Assembly: GCA_035639235.1 (NCBI GenBank)
Contig: DASQYL010000229.1
Location: forward strand, 1-64,000
DNA from: UBA11740 sp035639235
GTDB taxonomy: Bacteria > Acidobacteriota > Blastocatellia > Pyrinomonadales > Pyrinomonadaceae
Direction of reading: 5' to 3'
DNA: 64,000 nt
Made by a program: the position numbers and the translations under genes. The notes under the pieces were generated by a model. It saw only the letters and a list, made by a program, of their open reading frames with translations, made no database searches and was not told where the DNA came from. Shown here in pieces: positions 25,374 through 33,120 of this stretch (within the stretch, counting starts at the first letter, position 1; each line of letters opens with the position of its first letter).

Positions 25374-27401
25374 ATGAGCACCGCAATCAAACAGATCGTG
25401 TCAGAACCGGGAGCGGTAGCGATCGGATCAACCACGCAACTCAGAACTGAAAACTCAGAACTGAAAACTAACTTACCGAATTCACGCCGCATCTACATCG
25501 ACGGCCAACAGCGCGGCGTGCGCGTCCCGTTTCGCGAGATCGATCAGAATCCTACGCGCAACTTCAAAAACGAGTTGGAAGAGAATCCGCCCGTGCGCGT
25601 TTACGATACGAGCGGTCCATACGGCGACCCTGCGCTGCGCCCTGAGGTACGCGAAGGGCTGCCGCAATTGCGACGCGAGTGGATCATCAATCGCGGCGAC
25701 GTCGAAGAATACGAAGGCCGCTCGATTCAGCCGATCGACGACGGCTATCTCAGTTTCGAAGCTGCGCAAACCGCGCGCGATAAAGCCAAGGGTCTAAATC
25801 GTCTCGAAGATTTTCCGACACTGCGGCGCACTCCTCTGCGCGCGAAGAAGGGATCGTGCGTGACGCAGATGCACTACGCCAAGCGCGGCATCATCACGCC
25901 CGAAATGGAGTTCATCGCCATCCGCGAAAACCTCGGCCGCGCCGCACAACGGGGCAGTAGCCCGACACCGGGGTCCCCAAGCGGGCAGCCCGCTTGGGGT
26001 GGGGCGGTGAGGAAGGGCTCCGACGATCGTTCATCACTCCATCACCAACACATCGGCCAGTCCTTCGGCGCGTCCATCCCAAGCTACGTCACGCCTGAAT
26101 TCGTCCGCGACGAAGTTGCCCGCGGTCGCGCGATCATTCCCGCAAATATCAATCACCCGGAGAGTGAGCCGATGATCATCGGCCGCAACTTCCTGGTGAA
26201 AATCAACGCGAACATCGGCAACTCCGCGGTGCTCTCTTCAATCGACGATGAAGTCGAAAAGATGCGCTGGGCGATCAACTGTGGATCAGACACGGTTATG
26301 GATCTTTCAACCGGAAAGAACATCCACGCGACGCGCGAATGGATCATCCGCAACTCGCCCGTGCCCATCGGCACCGTGCCGATCTATCAGGCGCTGGAAA
26401 AAGTCGGAGGTAAAGCCGAAGAGCTGACCTGGGAGATCTTCCGCGACACTCTGATCGAACAAGCCGAGCAGGGCGTCGATTACTTCACGATTCATGCCGG
26501 AGTGCGCCTGCCTTACATTCCGATGACAGCGAAACGCACGACGGGCATCGTGTCGCGTGGTGGCTCGATCATGGCCAAGTGGTGTCTGGCGCATCACGAA
26601 GAGAGTTTTCTCTACACGCGCTTTCGCGACATCTGCGAAATCATGGCCGCGTACGACGTTTCGTTCTCGCTCGGCGACGGCCTGCGTCCGGGCTCAATTG
26701 CCGATGCGAACGATGAAGCGCAATTCGCCGAACTCGAAACGCAAGGAGAGCTGACGAAGATTGCCTGGGAATACGATTGCCAGGTGATGAACGAAGGGCC
26801 GGGACACATCCCGATGCACATGATCAAAGAGAACATGGAAAAGCAGCTCGAATGGTGCGGCGAAGCGCCGTTCTACACGCTCGGCCCGCTCACGACCGAC
26901 ATCGCGCCTGGTTACGATCACATCACGTCGGCCATAGGAGCTGCGATGATTGGCTGGTACGGTACGGCGATGCTGTGCTACGTCACGCCCAAAGAACACC
27001 TCGGTCTGCCGAACAAGAAAGATGTGAAAGACGGCGTCATTGCTTACAAGATCGCTGCGCATGCCGCCGACCTCGCCAAAGGCCATCCCGGCGCTCAATA
27101 CCGCGACAATGCTTTGTCGAAAGCCCGTTTCGAATTCCGCTGGGAAGATCAATTCAATCTTTCACTCGACCCTGAAGTCGCTCGTGAGTATCACGACGAA
27201 ACCCTTCCCCAGGAGGGCGCGAAATTAGCCCACTTCTGCTCGATGTGCGGTCCGCATTTCTGTTCAATGAAGATCACGCAGGATGTGCGGGAATACGCGG
27301 CGACCCACGGCGTGTCGGATGCGGATGCCTTGACGGTGGGGATGGAAGAGAAGAGTAAGGAGTTTGTGGAAAAAGGGGCGGAGATCTATAACTCCCAGTA
27401 A
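25374..27401 (+). CDS. thiC: Phosphomethylpyrimidine synthase (HMP-P synthase)
   Basis: A 675-residue radical SAM-type enzyme that turns AIR into HMP phosphate in thiamine synthesis. Core segments match ThiC: RIYIDGQQRGVRVPFREI, ITPEMEFIAIRENLGR, GRAIIPANINHPESEPMIIG, GTVPIYQALEKVGG and the C-terminal cluster motif CSMCGPHFCSM (CX2CX4C for [4Fe-4S]). Two parts are not family-like: residues about 7-32 near the N-terminus and residues 193-215 between REN-LGR and the DDRSSLHHQH segment; both are encoded by dispersed repeats. The TPP riboswitch lies upstream. The gene is otherwise full length. Confidence 0.96.
   Translation: MSTAIKQIVSEPGAVAIGSTTQLRTENSELKTNLPNSRRIYIDGQQRGVRVPFREIDQNPTRNFKNELEENPPVRVYDTSGPYGDPALRPEVREGLPQLRREWIINRGDVEEYEGRSIQPIDDGYLSFEAAQTARDKAKGLNRLEDFPTLRRTPLRAKKGSCVTQMHYAKRGIITPEMEFIAIRENLGRAAQRGSSPTPGSPSGQPAWGGAVRKGSDDRSSLHHQHIGQSFGASIPSYVTPEFVRDEVARGRAIIPANINHPESEPMIIGRNFLVKINANIGNSAVLSSIDDEVEKMRWAINCGSDTVMDLSTGKNIHATREWIIRNSPVPIGTVPIYQALEKVGGKAEELTWEIFRDTLIEQAEQGVDYFTIHAGVRLPYIPMTAKRTTGIVSRGGSIMAKWCLAHHEESFLYTRFRDICEIMAAYDVSFSLGDGLRPGSIADANDEAQFAELETQGELTKIAWEYDCQVMNEGPGHIPMHMIKENMEKQLEWCGEAPFYTLGPLTTDIAPGYDHITSAIGAAMIGWYGTAMLCYVTPKEHLGLPNKKDVKDGVIAYKIAAHAADLAKGHPGAQYRDNALSKARFEFRWEDQFNLSLDPEVAREYHDETLPQEGAKLAHFCSMCGPHFCSMKITQDVREYAATHGVSDADALTVGMEEKSKEFVEKGAEIYNSQ
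25394..25431. repeat. In-frame repeat copy in thiC N-terminus
   Basis: The core GAACCGGGAGCGGTAGCGAT corresponds to the copies at 3531-3570, 5236-5270 and 34425-34464. Directly after it a doubled CTCAGAACTGAAAA motif (25440-25470) also lies in the coding sequence. Confidence 0.8.
25951..26018. repeat. Nested repeat composite inside thiC
   Basis: An outer repeat (GGGGCAGTAGCCCGAC at 25951 and GGTGAGGAAGGGC at 26006) is split by an inner palindrome (CCCCAAGCGGGC/GCCCGCTTGGGG, 1-nt loop, 25975-25999). The outer type recurs at 49587-49663 and 55849-55879, the inner type at 25141-25178. Confidence 0.85.
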
Positions 27402-27402
27402 A

Positions 27403-28944
27403 ATGATTTTTCGCGAACAATTCGAGAATCTCCGTCTCGGGCCTCTACGAGGTTTGAAACGATGCGATCTGTTGAAGCTCGGTCGAATCAACGTCCTATG
27501 CGGAAAGAACAACACCGGTAAATCGACGCTGCTAGAAGCGGCGTCCAATAAAGCAACGCGAGCTAACGGCCTAACGCCAAGCGATGATTTCGTTGCAGAT
27601 CTAGTAAAAGCAAATAACGACCATTTGGATAGACAACACGGGCATTTTGCGCGTGGCCGTCATCTTCGACACTTACTGCCTGACTTATTTCGCGAAGTTA
27701 TACAAGCTCGCATGGCTTGGTTCGCGGGGGAAGAGAAAGAATTAGTCGAACTAATAAACAAAAAAGTGGCGGGTCCCAATCACGCCGAACTCCGACAAGC
27801 TATTCATTCCACAGCCATAGTTCAGGATCTTGAATCCAGTTTCACGTACCCGACCGTCGAAGCTATCTACATTCCTCCAATTCGTAGGATTGAGGTCTCA
27901 GGAAAGATCGCTACGGCTGAAGAACCTCAGCCAGAGGGTAAAGGGGTCGTGAATCGTCTATTCCATCTACGCAACCAGCCTCCCGGTAGCGATGGATTGA
28001 AGCTGGCTGCGTCCATCGACAATTCTTTTAAAGAGATTACAGATGGCTTTAGGTTTGGAGTCTTCAGCGAAAAAGAGAATAATTATGCGCTCAAGTTTTC
28101 CACGGATGAAAAGACTTGGATTCCAGCCGAACACTGCGGCAAAGGGCTGCAAGATCTACTTGTGATTCTCTATTTTGCTCTTTCGAAGACCCGCGGCCTT
28201 TTGCTAATCGAAGAACCCGAAGTTCATTTGCACCCGGAAATGCAACGCCGTCTTCTGGCGCATCTTAGATCGAATACGGAATCGCAGTACATTTTCTCAA
28301 CGCACTCAAATGTCTTCTTGGATGGGGCTTTGACGGACCGCGTGTTTCTGACGAGATTTGACGCAGAGGTTCTCGTGAGCGATGCAACGTCCAAGACGAC
28401 GTTCTTGCACGATCTTGGGTATTCTCCAGTCGATAACCTTGTTTCAGATCTCATTATTCTCGTTGAAGGACCATCCGATGTTCCGGTGATCGAAGAGTTC
28501 TTAAAGAAGCGGGGTCTTTATGAGACGTACAGCATAAAGTTGTGGCCCCTTGGCGGCGATATAATGGCAAAAGCTGAAATCGACCTGACCGTTTTTGCAC
28601 AGTCCCATCATGTTTTGGCTCTAGTCGATGGCGATCCTGGAAGTGGCAAAGTGCGCAAGAGATTTCAAACGAAATGTTCTGACCTAAACATTGAATGCGC
28701 ACGCCTAAAACGCTACTCGATTGAAAACTACTTCTCGCTTCGCGCGCTGCGCCAGGTTTTTGGTTCTCAAATTCCAGATGCGATTACGGAGATTCTTGGA
28801 AATGAAAAGCTTGAGAGTCAGATCGGTATCAACGTGAAGTCCAACAACCGTTCTATAGCGCGAGAAATGAACTTGGAAGAAATCGCAGGCACAGACTTGG
28901 GTAAGTTTTTCGACCGAGTCGAACAAGTGCTGCGAGGTGTTTGA
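27403..28944 (+). CDS. OLD-like ATPase with C-terminal TOPRIM domain
   Basis: A 513-residue protein. The ATPase part has a Walker A motif GKNNTGKST (residues 34-42), a Walker B/signature region (LLLIEEPEVHLHPEMQRRLL, about 265) and STHSNVFLD. The C-terminal part looks like a TOPRIM nuclease: LVEGPSDVPVIEEF with the catalytic Glu, and ALVDGDPGSGK with the DxD. This is the OLD (overcoming lysogenization defect) layout, known in phage defence and DNA repair. It starts 1 bp after the thiC stop, appears richer in A/T than its neighbours, and may have been acquired. No second-gene partner (UvrD-like helicase) is adjacent, so it is a class 1-like single-gene form. Confidence 0.82.
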   Translation: MIFREQFENLRLGPLRGLKRCDLLKLGRINVLCGKNNTGKSTLLEAASNKATRANGLTPSDDFVADLVKANNDHLDRQHGHFARGRHLRHLLPDLFREVIQARMAWFAGEEKELVELINKKVAGPNHAELRQAIHSTAIVQDLESSFTYPTVEAIYIPPIRRIEVSGKIATAEEPQPEGKGVVNRLFHLRNQPPGSDGLKLAASIDNSFKEITDGFRFGVFSEKENNYALKFSTDEKTWIPAEHCGKGLQDLLVILYFALSKTRGLLLIEEPEVHLHPEMQRRLLAHLRSNTESQYIFSTHSNVFLDGALTDRVFLTRFDAEVLVSDATSKTTFLHDLGYSPVDNLVSDLIILVEGPSDVPVIEEFLKKRGLYETYSIKLWPLGGDIMAKAEIDLTVFAQSHHVLALVDGDPGSGKVRKRFQTKCSDLNIECARLKRYSIENYFSLRALRQVFGSQIPDAITEILGNEKLESQIGINVKSNNRSIAREMNLEEIAGTDLGKFFDRVEQVLRGV

Positions 28945-28997
28945 GTTCATCTGAAGGACAGAATGTAAGCAAGGCAATCCGTGAAACGGACGGATGA

Positions 28998-29100
28998 ATC
29001 TGTCGCCCGCTAAAGCGGGCTTTTGATTTGTGGTGGGCTTGGTTTCCCAGCACTGAAGTGCTGGGCTATTTTCAAGCGTCCGCTACGCGGACGAAATCAG
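28998..29100. repeat. ~95-bp repeat, left copy flanking the accessory region
   Basis: CTGTCGCCCGCTAAAGCGGG, then a CCCAGCAC/GTGCTGGG hairpin, then CGTCCGCTACGCGGACG. The same order recurs in direct orientation at 30688-30790. Confidence 0.8.
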
Positions 29101-29137
29101 CTTGTCAGGGGACATCGGCCGAGCGTAATTTTTCCCC

Positions 29138-29449
29138 ATGGCCACATCCCAAGAGATTTTCCGCGAAGCAATGGCGCTCTCGCCTGAGGTTCGCGCTGAA
29201 TTGGCCGAGCGATTGATTGGCAGCCTTGTCGAAGACATTTCGCCAGAGATCGCGGCAGCACAACTGACCGAAGTGAAGCGACGGATCGCCGAAACTTAAT
29301 CCGGCGAGGTTGAATTGATCGCGGGTGATGAAGTACTCGCGGACGTTCGACGCCGGCTCGATGTGCGATTGGCTGACATGGAAGCGCATCCTCACGATCA
29401 GTCTCCATGGCCGGAAGTTAAGGCTCGCCTTGAACGGATGACTCCCTGA
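29138..29449 (+). pseudogene. Addiction-module antidote-like gene with in-frame TAA
   Basis: The frame opens with ATG at 29138 and reads EIFREAMALSPEVRAELAER, typical of the TIGR02574 addiction-module component, up to VKRRIAET. A TAA at 29297 then interrupts it; the same frame continues with SGEVELIAGDEVLADVRRRL and SPWPEVKARLERMTP to a TGA at 29449, which is the expected rest of the family. A single substitution explains the stop. The 53-residue product that remains lacks the toxin-contact tail. No toxin gene is next to it. Confidence 0.75.
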
Positions 29450-29479
29450 ATCAAACAGATTCGTTGCCCAGCGAACGTT

Positions 29480-29512
29480 TTTGGAGTGCGCCGGCTTGAC
29501 GACGCTTTTTCA
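29480..29512. repeat. Short dispersed repeat GGAGTGCGCCGGCTTGAC
   Basis: The run TTTTGGAGTGCGCCGGCTTG and the following ACGCTTT recur at 49235-49265, where they overlap the first codons of yidC. Further fragments of palindromes are found at 29577-29640. No gene was seen in 29450-29686. Confidence 0.7.
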
Positions 29513-29686
29513 TTTCTGCGAGCCAATAATTCGAAGCTCTGAAGGCGCGAGATAAATCGCGATATGCCAATCATGCGTTTTCGTTTCCCACGACTGAAGG
29601 GGTGGGGGTATTATCTCCGCCTGTCGGATAGGCTATCTTTGCGTGTCAACCGGAGCCTTATCAACATCATTCTGGAAGGAGCTGAA

Positions 29687-30517
29687 ATGATTCCACTAGA
29701 AGAGCCGATTTTTATCGACGTCGATAATGTCGTTTTTGTAGATCAGGTCGGTAACAACTTTTTGTTTCGCGGGCCGCTTCCGTTGACTCCCACCTCTGAT
29801 CCGAAGCAGCCTTTTCTCTTTAATTACGATGGCCTCAGAGGAGGAATGGAGAACGCGCTTCGCAACACCGGCCACGAACTGCCGTGGCCATACCGTCTGA
29901 TCGACATCAATCTGTGTCAATGGGAAAACGTTAGTAACATTCCATGGATCGAGACGGAATATAACTACTTTCAAGATCATCCGGATGCAGGAGAGTTCCA
30001 GTTTTGGGAAACAAACGGAACCGGACTCTGTCCCCTGTCACCGCCGCTCAATGATCCGGAGGTGCAGACCTATCTCGCCACGAACCTGTGGTATTGGCTC
30101 ACTGATAGACTTGCTGACTCGCCGCCTGGCGTGTACCCCCCGGGAAGAATGGACCAATTGCGCGAGTGGCTTGCGACTGATACCGATCCGCCCACAGTAA
30201 TCTACGCCCACTGCCAAGGCGGAATTGATCGCACCGGCGAACTGATCGGCGCTTACTATCTGCGCTGGATGGGAAAGACGTGGGCCGAGATGAACTGTCT
30301 GAACTACCAGATTACCGAACCTAATCCGCGACCCTTTGGTTGTAACAACTACCGCGCGACTCTTTGGTACGCCATCTATTTAAACGTGGTCCATGGCTTC
30401 GATCTCAATTACAACGAAGCCTTTCCCTGCGCGGATCCGGGTGGGCCGGCGTACAAGTGCGGAGAGGCATCGTCGAATCCCGACCCCGATAATCCATGGA
30501 CGTTTTGCGTAGGTTAG
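29687..30517 (+). CDS. Cysteine-based (DRTG-type) protein phosphatase-like protein
   Basis: A 276-residue protein. The signature VIYAHCQGGIDRTGELIG contains the HC-x5-R-T phosphatase loop (Cys176, Arg182), as in dual-specificity or PTEN-like enzymes. The following region (YYLRWMGKTWAEMNCLNYQI; NYRATLWYAIYLNV) fits a phosphatase helical layer. A general acid Asp is not certain. ATG 29687 has AAGGAG 6 nt upstream; an in-frame ATG at 29564 lies in repeat sequence. The HCxxGxDRTGE form resembles phosphatase-like proteins I recall from protists, which would be unusual in bacteria. Several cysteines at the C-terminus suggest a disulfide-rich tail. No signal peptide is seen. Confidence 0.65.
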   Translation: MIPLEEPIFIDVDNVVFVDQVGNNFLFRGPLPLTPTSDPKQPFLFNYDGLRGGMENALRNTGHELPWPYRLIDINLCQWENVSNIPWIETEYNYFQDHPDAGEFQFWETNGTGLCPLSPPLNDPEVQTYLATNLWYWLTDRLADSPPGVYPPGRMDQLREWLATDTDPPTVIYAHCQGGIDRTGELIGAYYLRWMGKTWAEMNCLNYQITEPNPRPFGCNNYRATLWYAIYLNVVHGFDLNYNEAFPCADPGGPAYKCGEASSNPDPDNPWTFCVG

Positions 30518-30539
30518 GACCACTATCGTCGCGACGTGA

Positions 30540-30690
30540 ATTTAGCCCGACGTTTCAACGCCGGGATCACGCGGGATCAATCGAACCTTGTCGCATCAGC
30601 GACAAATGAATCTCTCGCGACGAACAATTCATTCGCCCTTTCTTTCCGGCCTTGAAAGGCCGGGCTAGATTCAATCGTCGCTTCGCGACG
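30540..30690. repeat. Cluster of small palindromes
   Basis: Hairpins include GTCGCATCAGCGAC, CCGGCCTTGAAAGGCCGG and GTCGCTTCGCGAC. They form the left part of the 756-bp gap 30518-31273, which holds repeats and a decayed reading frame only. Confidence 0.65.
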
Positions 30691-30790
30691 ACAATCAATC
30701 TGTCGCCCACTAAAGCGGGCTCTTGTTTTGTGGGGGCTTGGTTCCCAGCACTGAAGTCCTGGGCTAAATTAAGCGTCCGCTGCGAAGCGG
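30688..30790. repeat. ~95-bp repeat, right copy flanking the accessory region
   Basis: Matches 28998-29100 in the same orientation with a handful of differences (CTGTCGCCCACTAAAGCGGG ... CCCAGCACTGAAGTCCTGGG ... CGTCCGCTGCGAAGCGGA). Confidence 0.8.
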
Positions 30791-30817
30791 ATGGGTGCGC
30801 TACGCCTGTTCAGCGGA

Positions 30818-31135
30818 CTAGTCCCGAGGCATCGGAGAACGGGGGCTAAGAAAAAACGCGATTTCGAGCCAAAATCCTCGTATTTCCTCAAGAATTTGAC
30901 TGATTTGGCTTTCGAAAACCTGCATTTCCAATCGATCCAAATGCATTTTCCCTTGATGGAAATACACCGCAAGTCGATGGAAATTCATTTCTAATTGATG
31001 GGAATGCATTTGGAATTAATCTGAATGCAGTCGGAATTGATAGAAATGCATTCTGAATTGATTGGAATGCAGCGCGAATCGGTTCGGATGCACTTCTAAT
31101 CGATCCGAATGCAGCCCGAATCGATCAAAACGCAT
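30818..31135 (-). pseudogene. Decayed heptad-repeat (coiled-coil) reading frame
   Basis: On the minus strand from ATG 31135 the frame reads units of seven residues of the form MRFDRFG, LHSDRLE, LHSNQFR, MHSHQLE, MHLDRLE, a [LMV]-H-x-x-[RQ]-[LF]-x heptad. A single TAA at 31018 interrupts it, and it continues to a stop at 30818. The DNA is a 21-bp degenerate tandem array (about 12 units). It may be an eroded coiled-coil gene or simply a tandem repeat that happens to read this way. Confidence 0.4.
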
Positions 31136-31160
31136 TCAGAGTTATTCAAACTCCAGTCCG
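30915..31160. repeat. Degenerate 21-bp tandem repeat
   Basis: Units on the plus strand start AATCGATCCAAATGCA, AAGTCGATGGAAATTCA, AATTGATGGGAATGCA, AATTGATAGAAATGCA, AATTGATTGGAATGCA, AATCGATCCGAATGCA and so on, spaced 21 bp apart. Identity between units is about 60-70 % by eye. Confidence 0.8.
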
Positions 31161-31273
31161 AATTGACCAGTGTCGATTCTGCGCGGTTCAACTCCACACC
31201 GCCCGCTCGCGCTCCGGCCGGTGGACAGATCGTTGATTTGCTTCATTCGTCGCACACATGTAACGTAAACTTC

Positions 31274-32083
31274 ATGTCTGAAAATCACGCCGCCTTTGTT
31301 GGATCGATTCCGGAGAATTACGATCGCTATTTGGGCCCGCCGATGTGCCGGCCGAACGCAGAAGATTTAGCTGCGCGTTTGCGCGTAGCACCAAACGCGT
31401 CAGTGTTGGAACTCGCTTGTGGCACCGGCATCCTGACGCGATGTTTGCGCGATCGGCTGCCGGCCGAGGCGAAGTTGACCGCGACCGATCTGAACCAGGA
31501 CATGATCAATTATGCGATCGCGAAATTTGGTTCAGGATCGGTTGAATGGAAGCAGGCTGATGCCACTGAATTGCCTCTCGCGGACGAATCGTTCGACGCA
31601 ATCGTGTCTCAGTTCGGCGTAATGTTCGTTCCCGACAAAGCCCATGCGTTTGCCGAAGCGCATCGCGTGCTCAAGCGCGGCGGACAATTGCTTTTCAATG
31701 TTTGGGACTCGCTGGAGTACAACGATTTCGCTCGCACGGGCCGTGAAGTCGTCAACGGTTTCTTTGAGGACGACCCGCCGACGTTCTACAACGTGCCATT
31801 CTCTTCGTATGAGCGCGAGCCAATGCGGGAACTGCTGGCCGGCGCTGGGTTCACCGACATTCAAGTTGCAACCGTTCCAAAGGATGCGACGGCGCCGTCC
31901 GCCGCAGAGTTGGCGATTGGTCTGGTGGAAGGCAATCCAATCATCACCGCGATTAAAGAGCGGATGCCGGAAAAAATTCCCGCCATCAGGACGGCTGTCA
32001 CTCGCGCGCTGGTCGATCGATTCGGAGACGCGCCGGTGCGGGCAAAGATGCAGGCAATAGTCTGGTCAGCGCGAAAGAATTAA
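31274..32083 (+). CDS. Class I SAM-dependent methyltransferase
   Basis: A 269-residue methyltransferase with the Rossmann motif I VLELACGTGILTRCL (about residues 42-56), motif II acidic residue in LTATDLNQDMINYA, and motif III/IV FDAIVSQFGVMFVPDKAHAF. It resembles UbiE/Methyltransf_11 proteins acting on small molecules. ATG 31274 is preferred because the longer frame upstream runs through the tandem array. Substrate unknown; no biosynthetic partner is adjacent. Confidence 0.87.
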   Translation: MSENHAAFVGSIPENYDRYLGPPMCRPNAEDLAARLRVAPNASVLELACGTGILTRCLRDRLPAEAKLTATDLNQDMINYAIAKFGSGSVEWKQADATELPLADESFDAIVSQFGVMFVPDKAHAFAEAHRVLKRGGQLLFNVWDSLEYNDFARTGREVVNGFFEDDPPTFYNVPFSSYEREPMRELLAGAGFTDIQVATVPKDATAPSAAELAIGLVEGNPIITAIKERMPEKIPAIRTAVTRALVDRFGDAPVRAKMQAIVWSARKN

Positions 32084-32210
32084 CGGCACGCCCAAGCTGG
32101 GTTCGAGAGGTCTGACTGGCCGGCTGATAATCGAACGACCTTTCGTTGCTATAATTTCTTGCCCATTCCTCATTTAATTCAGACAAGGACTAGCTCCAAT
32201 CTAACATTCC

Positions 32211-33080
32211 GTGAAATTCGTTAGTGCTTCAATATTCCTGCTGCTCTTATTCGCGGCTTCAATCACGGCGCAGGATTCGACCGCCGTGACTGCGCCGATG
32301 CAGATGCGCGGACTGATGCCGGTGGTGGAAGTAAAGATCAATGGTCAGGGGCCCTTTGTTTTCTTGATTGATACCGGAGCCGGCCTGCAAGCCGACATCG
32401 ATACCGCGGTCGCGCAGCGATTACGGCTACGCATGAGCGGTCGCGCGATCAACGGCGATCCATCCGGCGAAAACGACCGCGACGTGGCGACCACCACGAT
32501 CGATTCCATTACGATCGGCAAGGCAGACTTTCGAAATGTGACGGCGATTGTCAGGCCGCAGCGGATAACAAAAGATTATCCGGAGATCGACGGCATTCTC
32601 GGGTTCGCGCTCTTTACCGATTACCTCCTGACGCTTGATTATCCCGCGATGCAACTGAGGCTGGCGCGCGGCGCATTGCCAGCGGCGAATGGATCTGATG
32701 TTCTGAATTTCGAGATCGAGAATCGCATTCCGGTCGTGCAAGTGGCCATCGGCAAGATTCGCGTGAAGGCGCACCTTGACTCGGGCAATTTTGTGGCCGG
32801 TTTCATCTTGCCCGAAGAGATCGTCGCGCAGCTTCAGGTACTCTCGCAACCAGTGACGGCCGGCGGCGCGCGCTCAGTCAGCAACCGCATGGAACTCAAA
32901 CAGGTCCAATTGCGTGACACAATTCGCATCGGCCATTTCGAATTTGCTCAGCCGACAGTCACTTTTCCCGCCTTGTCCGATTCGAACGTTGGGTTTAAGG
33001 TGCTTCGCGATTTTGTCTTAACCTTCGATCAGCAGAACCGCCGCGTCAAATTCGAAACAAAGCCGAAGCATGATGCGTAG
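32211..33080 (+). CDS. Secreted retropepsin-like aspartic protease
   Basis: A 289-residue protein starting at GTG with a signal peptide (about 1-21, ending ITAQ). The retropepsin-like active-site segment is FVFLIDTGAGLQADID (Asp-Thr-Gly near residue 53), and a second symmetric half has VKAHLDSGNFVAGFILP, so both half-folds lie on one chain, with DSG in the second. The domain is the gag-asp/PDZ-less type widespread in environmental bacteria. The following gene starts 40 bp later. Confidence 0.8.
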   Translation: MKFVSASIFLLLLFAASITAQDSTAVTAPMQMRGLMPVVEVKINGQGPFVFLIDTGAGLQADIDTAVAQRLRLRMSGRAINGDPSGENDRDVATTTIDSITIGKADFRNVTAIVRPQRITKDYPEIDGILGFALFTDYLLTLDYPAMQLRLARGALPAANGSDVLNFEIENRIPVVQVAIGKIRVKAHLDSGNFVAGFILPEEIVAQLQVLSQPVTAGGARSVSNRMELKQVQLRDTIRIGHFEFAQPTVTFPALSDSNVGFKVLRDFVLTFDQQNRRVKFETKPKHDA

Positions 33081-33120
33081 TCAGTTCGTCATTTATTACG
33101 CGACAGTGAAACCGATCATC

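Noticed and set aside
30915..31160. Possible CRISPR array (regular ~21-bp spacing)
   Set aside because: The units are contiguous and degenerate, with no conserved repeat separated by unique spacers, and no cas gene is in the window.
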